Shown: positions 1-11,718 of the stretch, in pieces
Position numbering within the stretch: position 1 is the first letter of the stretch
How the letters are laid out: the number at the start of each line of letters is the position of its first letter
Origin: Cupriavidus sp. D39
Lineage (GTDB): Bacteria > Pseudomonadota > Gammaproteobacteria > Burkholderiales > Burkholderiaceae
Length of the DNA: 64,000 nt
Direction: 5' to 3'
Assembly: GCF_026627925.1 (NCBI RefSeq)
Contig: NZ_JAPNLE010000009.1
Location: forward strand, 3,968,001 to 4,032,000
Made by a program: the position numbers and the translations under genes
Notes under the pieces: model-generated
Databases searched by the model: none
The model's input: only the letters and a program-made list of their open reading frames with translations
What the model was told of the DNA's origin: nothing

Positions 1-529
1 CGTCGGTGTTGGTGAAGTGGGTGTTCTTCATCCCCAGTTGCTGCGCCTCGCGATTCATCATCGCCACGAAGCCTTCCTCCGAGCCGCCGACCGCTTCGGC
101 CAGCGCCAGCGCCGCGTCATTGCCCGATTGCACGATCAGGCCCAGCAGCAGGTCGCGCACGCTCACCGGCTTGTTGGCTTCCAGGAACATGCGCGACTCG
201 TCGCTCTTGACCTTGAGGATGACCGTGGTCGGCACCACGGTCTGGTCGATTGTGAGACGCTTTTCCTTGATTGCGGCGAACGCCAGGTACGCGGTCATCA
301 GCTTGGTCAGCGAAGCCGGCTCGATGCGCACATCGGCGTTCTGCGAAGCCAGGGCCTGGCCGCTGGTGACGTCGTACAGCATCCAGGACTTGGCCGCCAC
401 CTGCGGCATCGGCACACCCTGGGCGCGCACGGGAGCCGGGGCAAGCACCACGGCGGCGCCGACGATGGCGGCGGTGACCAGGGCGGACGTGTTGGCGGAC
501 GCGAAAAGCGGCGTGGCTCTATTCAACAT
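1..529 (-). CDS. dacC: D-alanyl-D-alanine carboxypeptidase (PBP5/6 type), 5' part only
   Basis: Serine-type DD-carboxypeptidase that trims the terminal D-Ala from peptidoglycan pentapeptides in the periplasm. Reading from the ATG at 529 gives a signal peptide with an A-Q-G-like cleavage region near residue 37. The catalytic SLTK (SxxK) motif is at about residues 73-76 and the SGN motif at about 135-137, with spacing typical of PBP5/6. The gene runs off the left edge of the window, so the KTG motif and the C-terminal amphipathic anchor are not visible. The dacA/dacC choice is a family-level guess; the enzyme class is well supported. Confidence 0.9.
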   Translation of the reverse strand, partial: MLNRATPLFASANTSALVTAAIVGAAVVLAPAPVRAQGVPMPQVAAKSWMLYDVTSGQALASQNADVRIEPASLTKLMTAYLAFAAIKEKRLTIDQTVVPTTVILKVKSDESRMFLEANKPVSVRDLLLGLIVQSGNDAALALAEAVGGSEEGFVAMMNREAQQLGMKNTHFTNTD

Positions 530-598
530 GATTCAGTTTCCGACAAAAAAGGGGCAGGGAGTGCTTCCGGTGACATGGCGGGGCGGCGCGCCGCCCCG

Positions 599-1243
599 TC
601 ACTGGTCCCACGCATTGACGACGAGTTGCTTGATCAGGTGCAGCTTGCGATGAAAGAAGTGGTCGGCGCCGGGGATCACGATCACCGGCAGTTCCTGCGG
701 GCGGGCCCAGTCGAACACGCTTGCCAGCGGCACGGTGTCGTCCTGCTCGCCGTGGATGACGATGGTGTCGGCCGGCACGTGGGCGACTTCCCAGCGGCTG
801 GCGGCGGTGCCCACCATGGCCAGGCGCTGCACAGGCGTGCCGGCCTCGGCCAGGCGCCGGGCGACGTGGCTGGCCACGAAGCTGCCAAACGAGAAGCCGG
901 CCAGCGCCAGCGGCAGCGTGGCGGCATCCGGCGACCAAGTGGACTGGGTGCGCATCCAGTCGATGACGGCCAGCAGGTCATCCTGCTCGCCCACGCCGTT
1001 GTCATGGCTGCCGGCGCTGCCGCCGACGCCGCGGAAGTTCGGGCGCACGGTGGCGTAGCCAAGCTGCACGAAACTGCGTGCCAGCGTCTGCGCCACCTTG
1101 TTGTCCTTGGTGCCACCGAACAGCGGGTGCGGGTGGGCCACCAGCGCGAGGCCGCGCGGGAAGCCGGCCTGGGGCAGGTCGACCGAAACGTCGATGGCGC
1201 CGACTGGGCCGGCGACGGTAAGTACCTGGGTATGCGCGTTCAT
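599..1243 (-). CDS. alpha/beta hydrolase (COG2945/dienelactone hydrolase-like)
   Basis: A 214-residue cytoplasmic serine hydrolase without a signal peptide. It has the HPHPLFGGT stretch near residue 37 (oxyanion-side motif of the COG2945 group), a nucleophile elbow GFSFG with Ser at about 118, an acidic residue in GEQDD at about 168, and a catalytic His in GADHFF at about 195. Length and motif order match the small alpha/beta hydrolases annotated as 'alpha/beta hydrolase' in Burkholderiaceae. The substrate cannot be inferred. It sits about 90 bp downstream of the ferredoxin gene on the same strand. Confidence 0.85.
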   Translation of the reverse strand: MNAHTQVLTVAGPVGAIDVSVDLPQAGFPRGLALVAHPHPLFGGTKDNKVAQTLARSFVQLGYATVRPNFRGVGGSAGSHDNGVGEQDDLLAVIDWMRTQSTWSPDAATLPLALAGFSFGSFVASHVARRLAEAGTPVQRLAMVGTAASRWEVAHVPADTIVIHGEQDDTVPLASVFDWARPQELPVIVIPGADHFFHRKLHLIKQLVVNAWDQ

Positions 1244-1334
1244 GGAAACAGGAAGCAGGGTGACTGGCTCTGGCGCCGTGGCGCCCGGGTTTCAGTGATT
1301 CAGCGTTTCAGCCGAGGCTGGCGGCTGAGGTCAA

Positions 1335-1655
1335 TCAGTGATCGACCATCAGGCGTTCGACCGGCTTGCCGCCCACCAGATGGCTCTCGATGATCTCGTC
1401 GATGTCCTGCTCGTCGACGAAGGTGTACCAGACGGCCTCGGGATAGACCACCAGCACCGGGCCGAGTTCACAACGGTTCAGGCAGCCGGCCTTGTTGATG
1501 CGCACGCGGCCTTCGCCGCCGGAGATGCCAAGCGCCTTGCAGCGTTTCTTGGCGTATTCCTGCATGGCCTGCGCGTTATGCGCGCCGCAGCAGGCGCCGC
1601 CGTCCTCGCGCTGGTTGAGGCAGAAGAAAACGTGGTGCTGGTAATGGCTGCGCAT
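1335..1655 (-). CDS. thioredoxin-like (2Fe-2S) ferredoxin domain protein
   Basis: A protein of about 106 residues when started at the ATG at 1655; the frame is open to 1694, but the upstream Pro-rich segment looks non-native. Four Cys-bearing stretches (FFCLNQ, GACCG, AGCLNRCELGP) fit the thioredoxin-fold [2Fe-2S] ferredoxins related to the NuoE-like/Shethna type. The C-terminus (YPEAVWYTFVDEQDIDEIIESHL) is characteristic of this family. Its role is probably electron transfer, with unknown partner. It lies upstream of, and in line with, the hydrolase gene. Confidence 0.85.
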   Translation of the reverse strand: MRSHYQHHVFFCLNQREDGGACCGAHNAQAMQEYAKKRCKALGISGGEGRVRINKAGCLNRCELGPVLVVYPEAVWYTFVDEQDIDEIIESHLVGGKPVERLMVDH

Positions 1656-1871
1656 GCGTGATGGGCGTATCGGCGGCGGCAACGCAGGAGGCAAAGAGTG
1701 CCCGGGGCGCGCGCCGGCCGCCAGGAATGGGTGGAAGGGCTGAATTATACGGCGTCATGGGGGGCGGTTCGACGCTTTGGCAACGCGCTTCGAAGCCGCG
1801 CGTGCTGCGCCGCGGCCGCGGGTGGCGTAGCGCGCACCCACGCCGGCCAGATCGTCCGGATCTCCGGACGG

Positions 1872-1898
1872 CCGTTTTCCGGGATTCCGGAAAATCGG
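1872..1898 (+). promoter_or_regulatory. putative DctD upstream activator site
   Basis: An inverted repeat with perfect 8-bp arms, TTTTCCGG (1875-1882) and CCGGAAAA (1887-1894), separated by GATT. It lies about 70-90 bp upstream of the sigma-54 core promoter of dctA. Related half-site-like sequences (GGCCGTTTTCC; GTCCGTTTTGC at 1909-1919) flank it. DctD is encoded downstream, and this is the usual distance for a bacterial enhancer-binding protein site. Binding is inferred, not shown. Confidence 0.55.
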
Positions 1899-1963
1899 AG
1901 TGAACGGTCGTCCGTTTTGCCAGCTTCCTTTTGAAATCAGTGACTTGGCGGCGCCGGCCGGCC

Positions 1964-1979
1964 TGGCACGGCGGTTGCG
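1964..1979 (+). promoter_or_regulatory. sigma-54 (RpoN) promoter of dctA
   Basis: TGGCACG-GCGG-TTGC is a perfect match to the -24/-12 consensus TGGCACG-N4-TTGC. It lies about 90 bp before the dctA start codon, in the correct orientation. This fits the known control of dctA by the sigma-54-dependent regulator DctD. Confidence 0.85.
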
Positions 1980-2068
1980 ATGCTTAAGGCAGACACGCTC
2001 CATTTGCAGGGCGCGCGAACCTGCCGCTGCTGCGGCGGCGGGCACGGTCAAATACCGAGGACGACATC

Positions 2069-3367
<1,299 letters not shown>

Positions 3368-3449
3368 GGTCCCGGCCTCCGGAGCGGCGGCGCCAGCCGG
3401 CGCCGCCCGCCAGCGGGTATCATCGGCGCGTGTCCCAACGCATGCGCCG

Positions 3450-5430
3450 ATGCCACATTCCGACGATTTCCTCGCCGTGCATGATCCCGCTTCCGCCCGC
3501 CTGGTGCACGCGCCAGGCGATGGCGGCGGAACCTGGCGGGGCTTCGCCGCGGCGCTTGCCGTCGGCCTGGTAGTCCTGTGCTCGCTGACCTGGCTGGTTT
3601 CGATGCAGCGCGGCATCGATGGGCTGCAGCAAGCCACGGCCACCCGCGCCGATCGCTACGCGGCCACGCTGGAAAGCACGCTCGACCGCTACGAGTTCCT
3701 CCCCGCGCTGGTCTCGCTCCATCCCTTTGTCCATGACCTGCTGGCCGCGCCCGGCGATCCCGTGCGCGTGGCGGCGGCCAACCGCTACCTGTCCGAAGTC
3801 AATCGCCGCGCGCGCGCTTCGGCCACCTATGTCATTGCCGCCAACGGCCTCGCGCTGGCCGCCAGCAACCATGACGAGCCGGGCAGCTTTGTCGGCACCG
3901 ACTACCGCTTCCGCCCTTACTTCCAGAGCGCGTCGCGCGGGGAGATCGGGCGCTTCTACGCCATCGGCATCACCAGCGACGAGCCCGGCTACTACATTGC
4001 CCAGCCCGTGAAGGTTGGGGGGCGCGTGGTGGGCGTGACCGTGGTCAAGCTCAACCTGGAGTGGTTCCAGCGCGCTGGCGCCGGCGGCGCCGAGCCGGTG
4101 ATGGTGAGCGACGAGCATGGCGTGATCTTCCTCTCCTCGGTGCCGGCCTGGCAGTACCGCACGTTGCAGCCGCTGCCGAGCGAGCTGCAATCCGAGCTGG
4201 ACCGCACGCGCCAGTACCATGACCAGGAGGTCAGGCCGCTGCCGCTGGAGGCGCTGCAATCCCCGTTACGCAGTGGCTCGGCCGGACCGTGCTGGGCGAG
4301 GGCGCGCGGCTGGTGCGCATCGGCAGCGGCAGCAACGCCGAGCGCTACCTCGAGATCAGCCGCAAGGTGGGGCCGGCCGACTGGACCATGCAGGTGATGG
4401 CCGCGCTGGACCCGGTGCTGGCCAGTGCGCGCAATGCCACCGTCGGGGCGGCGCTGGCCTATGCGTGCATGTGCCTGCTGCTGTTCAACTGGCGCCAGCG
4501 CCGCCAGCGTGCGCGCGATATCGAATATGGCAGGCGCCTGCTCGAAGCCGCCTACGACGAGCTGGAGCGCCGGGTGGAGGCGCGCACCGCCGACCTGATG
4601 GCCATCAACGAGCAGCTGGAAGCCGAGGTGGCGGAGCGCACCCGCGCCGAGAGCGAGCTGCGCGCGGCGCAGGACGAACTGGTGCAGGCCAGCAAGCTGG
4701 CGGCGCTGGGCCAGATGGCAGCCGGCATCACGCATGAGCTGAACCAGCCGCTGGCGGCCCTGCGCACGTTCTCCGACAACACGCGCGTGCTGCTGGAGCG
4801 CGGGCAGCTCGATGCGGCCACCGGCAACCTCGTTGCCATTGCCGACCTCACCACGCGCATGGGCAAGATCACCGGGCAGCTCAAGCTGTTTGCCGGCAAG
4901 GCGCGCCAGCGCCGGCACGCTGTGCATGTGCGCGCCGCGCTGGATCACGTGCTGGCGCTGATGGCCCCACGCCTGGGCCACGTCGCGCTGAAGGTGGATG
5001 GCTTGTCCCAGCCGCCCGGGCCGGCGGTGTGGGCGGATGAGCTCAAGCTCGAGCAGGTGCTGCTAAACCTGATCGGCAACGCCCTCGATGCGCTGGCCAC
5101 GGCCGCGCCGCACGCGCCCTGCGTGGAGGTGGCGGTGAGCGAGCACGGCAACACGGTTAGCATCGCAGTGCGCGACAATGGCACCGGCATCGCCGCCGAC
5201 GCCTTGCCACGATTGTTCGAACCCTTCTTCACCACCAAGGAGATCGGCCAGGGGCTCGGCCTGGGCCTGGCCATATCGTCGTCCATCGTGCGCGAGTTCG
5301 GCGGGCAGCTGAGCGCGGCCGACCGGCCCGGCGGCGGCGCGGAATTCGTGGTGATGCTGCGGCGCGCGCCCGCGCCCGAAGGCGGCGCGCCCCGCGCCGC
5401 CGCCACGTCCATCTCTCCCACCCATACTGA

Positions 5431-5434
<4 letters not shown>
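3450..5434 (+). CDS. dctB: C4-dicarboxylate sensor histidine kinase DctB (frameshifted)
   Basis: Membrane sensor kinase that phosphorylates DctD in response to periplasmic C4-dicarboxylates. From the ATG at 3450 there is an N-terminal membrane helix (GFAAALAVGLVVLCSLTWLV), a periplasmic PAS/Cache-type sensor domain, a second helix (YACMCLLLF), a coiled coil, the HisKA box HELNQPLAAL, then HATPase N and G motifs (NLIGNALDAL, DNGTGI, GLGLGLAIS). The frame breaks at the C run 4261-4264: the first part reads LPLEALQ, and the next frame continues VTQWLGRTVLGEGARLV. One added C restores a single protein of about 661 residues. The stop overlaps the start of dctD. The break is probably a sequence error, though true loss of function cannot be excluded. 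Confidence 0.85.
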
Positions 5435-6758
<1,324 letters not shown>

Positions 6759-6937
6759 TGGGGTTTGCTTCCTTCTTCCACTTGTGGGGGAGCAATCGTG
6801 TCGAGTGGGGGCGGGGGAGAGGGGGTGTTGGATGTGGGGTTGGCTTGTCGGATGCCTGCTTGTTCACCATCCGTGCTGCTTCACTGCAAATTCAACGGCT
6901 TAACTTCAAAAGGTCAAAAGCTCAACGGCTTAACGTC

Positions 6938-7300
6938 AAAGGCAGTTTCACCTCCCCTGCGGGGAGGCGACCTACTTTCTTGTCTCGCCAAGAAAGTAGG
7001 CAAAGAAGGCGACCCGGATGGGGCGAAAGACTCCTCGCCGGCAGGCAAAAGAGCGGCCGGGGGCCAAACTCACATCGCCTTAAGGCGATGCTCAAACATG
7101 GCCCCCTCTTTTCCGCTCTTTTTGCCTGCCGACGAGGCGCCCCATAACGGGAGATGAAAACCTTGACGGCTCGCTGCGCATCGCGGGCGGGTGATTTCCG
7201 CCTGGGGGCGGAAATCACGGCTACACAGAGTGATGCTTTTACTCTACCGCCGGTTGGCTCCCTCTCCCACTTGTGGGAGAGGGGCCGGGGAGAGGGCGGG
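6938..7300. repeat. cluster of hairpins and a ~105-bp palindrome in the 700-bp gap 6759-7456
   Basis: No gene is supported between 6759 and 7456; overlapping short ORFs here are shadows. The stretch holds a string of inverted repeats: CTACTTTCTTG/CAAGAAAGTAG at 6972-6999; a large imperfect palindrome at 7033-7137 whose outer arms are CCTCGCCGGCAGGCAAAA and its near-complement, with an 18-bp perfect palindrome at its centre (7073-7090); a 12-bp arm pair GTGATTTCCGCC/GGCGGAAATCAC at 7191-7218; and CCTCTCCCAC/GTGGGAGAGG at 7261-7282. These resemble dispersed intergenic repeats of Cupriavidus/Ralstonia. A role in transcription termination between dctD and the convergent helicase gene is possible. 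Confidence 0.7.
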
Positions 7301-7456
7301 CGCTGGCTATGCCGCCGTGCGGGACAAGACCGAAGGCTTCAAGTGGCTCCAAGCTAAGCCACCCCTCTCCACCTGGCTCATCCATCGGCTTCATTCAGGG
7401 CAGCCAACCAGCGCTTCGATTCCAACGGCAGCCAAACGCCAGGTCAACGGCGCATA

Positions 7457-9589
7457 TCAACGCCACATATCGCGCATACGGCCGGCCAGGTCCAGCTTGG
7501 GCAGCGGCGCCTTGGCCGGCGCATCCGCCACCGGCGGGGGCGGGGGCCAGGACCGGCTGTGGAACAGCGGCATCACGCGGTTAGGCAAAAAGCGCGTGCG
7601 CGAGGCGTAGACGTGGCGATCGCCGTAGGCGGTCTGCTGGTGCACATAGAAACGCTGCGGCACCACGATGTCGAGGTGGTCGCGGGCGCGGGTCATGGCC
7701 ACGTACAGCAAGCGGCGCTCTTCCTCGATTTCCTCGGTGGTGCCGGTGGCCAGGTCCGAAGGCATGCAGCCGTCGACCGCATTGAGCACATAGACGGCCT
7801 TCCATTCCTGGCCCTTGGCCGAGTGGATGGTGGACAGGATCAGGTAGTCCTCGTCGCGCGGCGGCACGCCGGATTCGTCGCTCGATGCGTCCGGCGGGTC
7901 GAGCGTGAGTTCCGTCAGGAAGCGCTCGCGCGAGGCATAGGTGGCGGCGATGCGCTCCAGTTGCTGCAGGTCGGCAGCGCGCGCCGGGGCGTCATCGTGC
8001 AGGCGCTCAAGGTGCGGCTGGTACCACGCCACCACTTGCTCAAAGGCGGAGGGCCACGGCGCGGCCGGAGCCATCAGGCTGCGCGCCAGCGCCAGCAGGT
8101 CGGGCCAGGCCTCGGCGGCGGCTGGCGGCGCCTCGAAGGATTCCAGGGCGAACAGCGGCTCGGTGGCGATTTCCACTGCGTCGAGCACGCGCGCGGCAGT
8201 CTTGGGCCCCACGCCCGGCAATAGCTGCAGGCTGCGGAAACCCGCCATGCGGTCGCGCGGATTTTCCAGCCAGCGCACTACCGCCAGCACATCCTTCACG
8301 TGCGTGGATTCCAGGAACTTCAGGCCGCCGAACTTCACGAACGGGATGTTGCGCCGGACCAGCTCGATCTCCAGCTGCGCGCTGTGGTCGGCGGCGCGGA
8401 ACAGCACCGCCTGCGAGAGCAGCGCCAGCCCGGCTTCGCGCCGCGCCAGGATCTGCTCGACCACATAGCGGGCCTGGTCCGCCTCGTCGTTGACCACCAC
8501 GATCTCCGGCTTCTCGGCCGAGCCGCGCTCCGACCACAGGTCCTTGGTATAGCGCTCGGCCGCCAGCCCGATCACCGCATTGGCGGCGGCCAGGATGGGC
8601 TGGGTGGAGCGGTAGTTCTGCGACAGCGTGACCATGTCCGCGGCCGGCGCGAACCGCGCGGGGAAATCGAGGATATTGCGCACCGTGGCGCCACGGAAGG
8701 CGTAGATCGACTGGGCGTCGTCGCCCACCACTGTCAGGCCGCGTCCGTCGGGCTTGAGCGCGAGCAGGATGGCGGCCTGCAGCGCATTGGTGTCCTGGTA
8801 TTCGTCCACCAGCACGTGGTCGAAGCGCGCGCCCATGTCTTGCGCCAGCACGGGCTCGGCCAGTGCCTGCGCCCAGTAGAGCAGCAGGTCGTCGTAGTCG
8901 AGCACTTGCTGCTTCTGCTTGGCTTGCACGTAGCCGGCAAACAATCCGCGCAGCGCGTCCGTCCACATGGCGTAGCGCGGAAACCATTGCTTGAGCACGT
9001 CTTCGAGCGGGGCCTGCGTGTTGACCACGCGCGAGTAGATCGACAGGCAGGTTTCCTTGCGCGGAAATCGCGAAGCCTGGGCCGACAGGCCCAGGTCGTG
9101 GCGCACCACGTTCATCAGGTCGGCGGCGTCGCCGCGGTCGCAGATGGTGAAGCTGGGCGACAGGCCGAGCGTTTCCGCGTACTCGCGCAGCAGGCGTGCG
9201 CCGATGGCGTGGAAGGTGCCGGACCACGTAAGCGCCGCGCGCCCCGCCCCGGAGGCTTGCATGCCCAGCGCCTGGTCGACGATACGCTCGACCCGCCGCC
9301 CCATCTCCGACGCCGCACGGCGCGAGAACGTCAGCAACAGGATGCGGCGCGGGTCCGCGCCGCCCAGCACCAGGTGGGCAACGCGGTGCGCCAGCGTGTT
9401 GGTCTTGCCCGAGCCGGCGCCGGCGATGATGAGCAGCGGCGCCGCGGGCTCGTGCGTCACGGCCGCGCACTGTTCCGGGTTCAGGGTGGACAGGTAGGCC
9501 GGCGTGGCGGGGGCGGCATCCACGGCATCGGGCTGCTTGACGGCGGGTGCGTCGCAAAGCACGGCGCTGGGATCGGGATCGAGTAACAC
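7457..9589 (-). CDS. UvrD/Rep-family ATP-dependent DNA helicase
   Basis: A superfamily 1A 3'-5' helicase of 710 residues. Walker A (GAGSGKTNTLAHRV) is near residue 58, motif II is VLVDEYQDTN, motif III GDDAQSIYAFRGA, motif IV QNYRSTQPIL, and the C-terminal motifs are STIHSAKGQEWKAVYV and LLYVAMTRARD. It is shorter at the C-terminus than canonical UvrD (about 720-790 residues) and appears to lack the RNA-polymerase-interacting tail. It resembles the 'ATP-dependent helicase' paralogue found beside uvrD in this family. The exact paralogue is uncertain, so no symbol is given. Confidence 0.92.
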   Translation of the reverse strand: MLLDPDPSAVLCDAPAVKQPDAVDAAPATPAYLSTLNPEQCAAVTHEPAAPLLIIAGAGSGKTNTLAHRVAHLVLGGADPRRILLLTFSRRAASEMGRRVERIVDQALGMQASGAGRAALTWSGTFHAIGARLLREYAETLGLSPSFTICDRGDAADLMNVVRHDLGLSAQASRFPRKETCLSIYSRVVNTQAPLEDVLKQWFPRYAMWTDALRGLFAGYVQAKQKQQVLDYDDLLLYWAQALAEPVLAQDMGARFDHVLVDEYQDTNALQAAILLALKPDGRGLTVVGDDAQSIYAFRGATVRNILDFPARFAPAADMVTLSQNYRSTQPILAAANAVIGLAAERYTKDLWSERGSAEKPEIVVVNDEADQARYVVEQILARREAGLALLSQAVLFRAADHSAQLEIELVRRNIPFVKFGGLKFLESTHVKDVLAVVRWLENPRDRMAGFRSLQLLPGVGPKTAARVLDAVEIATEPLFALESFEAPPAAAEAWPDLLALARSLMAPAAPWPSAFEQVVAWYQPHLERLHDDAPARAADLQQLERIAATYASRERFLTELTLDPPDASSDESGVPPRDEDYLILSTIHSAKGQEWKAVYVLNAVDGCMPSDLATGTTEEIEEERRLLYVAMTRARDHLDIVVPQRFYVHQQTAYGDRHVYASRTRFLPNRVMPLFHSRSWPPPPPVADAPAKAPLPKLDLAGRMRDMWR

Positions 9590-9715
9590 GGGGCGGGGGC
9601 CTTAGGGGATGCCGGGCGCAAGTGCGCTGGCCGGCATGGGCGGGGAAAGCTGCCGGTAACTGTATATCCATACAGCCGGGATGCGCAAGCCGGGCATTGC
9701 CCGACGGCCCCTGGC

Positions 9716-9745
9716 AATAAAAAGGTGCCATGGAAGGCACCTTTT
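9716..9745 (-). terminator. rho-independent terminator after the TlpA-like gene
   Basis: Read on the minus strand it is GGTGCC, a TTCCAT loop, GGCACC, then a T run. It starts 30 bp after the stop of the TlpA-like gene. The plus-strand copy also ends in TTTT, so it could work in both directions. Confidence 0.85.
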
Positions 9746-9774
9746 CAGCCGGAGGAGGTGGGCCGGGCAGCGGC

Positions 9775-10319
9775 TCAGGCCGCCTTGGCGAGCGCGCCGT
9801 CGAGCAGCTTGTGCAGCGCGTCCCACTCGGGCTCGCCTACATAGCGCTTGAGGATGCGGCCGTCCTTGTCGATCACGAAGGTGGTCGGGGTCAGCTGCAC
9901 CTCGCCGAAGGCCTTGGCCGCCGCGCCGTCGGAATCCATCGCCACCTTGAACGGCAGCTTGCGCGTTTGCGCATAGTTCATCACGTACATGGGCGGGTCA
10001 TAGCTCATGGCCACGGCCACGAATTCCAGGCCCTTGCCCTTGAACTTGTCATAGGTGCGGACCATGTCCGGCATTTCCTTGACGCAAGTGACGCAGCTGG
10101 TGGCCCAGAAGTTGACCAGGTAGACCTTGCCCTTGAGATCCGCGGTGCTGACCTTTTCGCCCGACAGCAGGGTGAACGTGGCGGGCGGCGCCGCATTGGC
10201 GGGGGCGATGGCGCGGTATCCGAACCAGCCCAGCACGGCGACCAGCAGCACGGCGGCAATGACAGGCCAGAGCTTGCGCGTGGCGGGAGGGGCTGCGGTG
10301 GGGGAAGGGAGGTCGTCAT
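9775..10319 (-). CDS. TlpA-family membrane-anchored thiol-disulfide oxidoreductase (N-terminal frameshift)
   Basis: Thioredoxin-fold protein with one N-terminal membrane anchor (WPVIAAVLLVAVLGWFGY) and the active site CVTC in NFWATSCVTCVKEMP, followed by TPTTFVIDKDG, the cis-Pro region. It is probably a periplasmic thiol-disulfide reductase of the ResA/TlpA kind. The uninterrupted frame opens only at a GTG at 10251 inside the anchor. The ATG at 10319 in the neighbouring frame joins it if one base is restored in the G run at 10300-10304 (minus-strand C run), giving MTTSLPPTAAPPATRKLW before the anchor. I take 10319 as the true start. Confidence 0.85.
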
Positions 10320-10442
10320 GATGCTCGCCGACAGGTCAGACAAGCCACTATTCTACTGCCGCTGCCGAGGCGCTGCCGGATGCATTCACCGAGCCGCTGC
10401 GGATGCGACGATTGGCCGCAGCCGGGTGCGCCGTCGCCAGCC

Positions 10443-10973
10443 TCAATGCGACCTGGCTGCCAGTGCCGAGCGGGCCTGGTCCAGCGCCTGCTCCAGGTAG
10501 GCGCCGTAGAAATCGGGCTGCATGCCGCGCAGTGGCGTGGCCAGCGAACGGCCGCGCGCGTCGAGGAAGAGCACCGTGGGCGCTACCGCCACATTGCGGC
10601 TGCGCGCCCATTCCCGCGCGGTGGTCATGCTGCCATCGGCGTTGCGCAGCGGCGTGTCGGCGGTCATGTCGAGCTCGCGCGCCTCGATTTCGCCCGCCGC
10701 GGCCTGCGGGCCGAGATAGTTGCGGCGCACCGTTTCGCAGTACACGCAGCCGGGCAGCGTTACCAGCACCACCAGGGGCTCGCCCCGGCTGCCCGCGGCG
10801 GCGGCCTGGGTGGCCAGATCGTTGGCCGGGGGCAGGTGGGCCGTGGCGGCCAGGGCGCCGGTACTCGCTGCTACCAGGATGGCCCCCAGCATCGCCACGC
10901 CGGCATGGCATGCGGTGCGAAAGACACCCCAACGGGATGGCTGCATGGACCGGATCGATGGCTGGGTTTGCAT
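10443..10973 (-). CDS. exported thioredoxin-fold protein
   Basis: A 176-residue protein starting at the ATG at 10973, with a signal peptide (hydrophobic AGVAMLGAILVAASTGALA) and a CVYC redox motif in VTLPGCVYCETVRRNYL. A cis-Pro-like stretch VAPTVLFLDARG follows. It resembles the SoxW/thioredoxin_2 group of periplasmic thioredoxin-like proteins. It lies upstream of the TlpA-like gene on the same strand with about 120 bp between them, so the two may act in one periplasmic redox pathway. That link is inference only. Confidence 0.8.
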   Translation of the reverse strand: MQTQPSIRSMQPSRWGVFRTACHAGVAMLGAILVAASTGALAATAHLPPANDLATQAAAAGSRGEPLVVLVTLPGCVYCETVRRNYLGPQAAAGEIEARELDMTADTPLRNADGSMTTAREWARSRNVAVAPTVLFLDARGRSLATPLRGMQPDFYGAYLEQALDQARSALAARSH

Positions 10974-11048
10974 TGGCGGGCAATGTGGATGAGCGCTGGC
11001 ACGCGGGTTCCACGATAATAGCGGCTTATTTCCGCATTCGCCGCCCTG

Positions 11049-11657
11049 ATGCCCCACGCCTGTTTCCCACGGTATTTCCGCTTGTCGCAGTCCTCGCTTG
11101 CCAAAGCCATCGTCCTGGGCGCGCTCGGCGCCGGGCTGATCGCGTGTTCGCCCCACTATGACTGGCGCACCATCCAGTCCAATGAAGGTGCGTACGCGGC
11201 GCTCTATCCCGGCAAGCCGTCCGGCGCCGCGCGCGAGGTTTCCATCGCCGGGCGCAAGCTGCCCATGACGATGGACGCGGCCCGGGTCGACGAGACCTTG
11301 TTCGCCGTGGGTGTCGTGACCTTGCCAGCCGACGATGCCGAGTTGCGGCAGGCGGCGCTGGATGCCATGCAGAAGGGCTTGCTCGGCAACCTCGGGCCGC
11401 ACCCCGCCGATGCCGTCAAGACCCGCAAGGTGACGGTGATGTCGGCCGCATCGCCGGCCGTGGCGCTAGACGGCGTGGAGGTGCAGGTGGCCGCGGTATC
11501 GCCACAGGACCAGTCGCCACGCAGGCTGACAGCGCGGTTGGTGGCGTCGGGCGTGCATGTCTACCAGGCGGTCGTGCTGGAGGCGGGAGACGCCGCGCGC
11601 GACCAGCGCCAGGCGGAACAGATCGACCAGTTCCTGACGGGTTTCCATCCGTTTTGA
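11049..11657 (+). CDS. putative lipoprotein of unknown function
   Basis: A 202-residue protein with an N-terminal hydrophobic segment followed by the lipobox-like GLIACS (Cys near residue 33), indicating signal peptidase II processing. No catalytic motif is visible in the remaining ~170 residues. It is divergent from the thioredoxin-like gene, with about 75 bp between them, and precedes the exporter gene by about 60 bp. I do not recognise a function. Confidence 0.75.
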   Translation: MPHACFPRYFRLSQSSLAKAIVLGALGAGLIACSPHYDWRTIQSNEGAYAALYPGKPSGAAREVSIAGRKLPMTMDAARVDETLFAVGVVTLPADDAELRQAALDAMQKGLLGNLGPHPADAVKTRKVTVMSAASPAVALDGVEVQVAAVSPQDQSPRRLTARLVASGVHVYQAVVLEAGDAARDQRQAEQIDQFLTGFHPF

Positions 11658-11718
11658 GCCGAGCGCGCCGAGATTCAAGACAGATTTCAAGACAGTTTTA
11701 TTTCCAGGGAGTAACGCA

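Noticed and set aside
10443..11402. Longer 319-residue reading of the thioredoxin-like gene
   Set aside because: The extra N-terminal 143 residues are antisense to the lipoprotein gene; the signal peptide starts properly at 10973.
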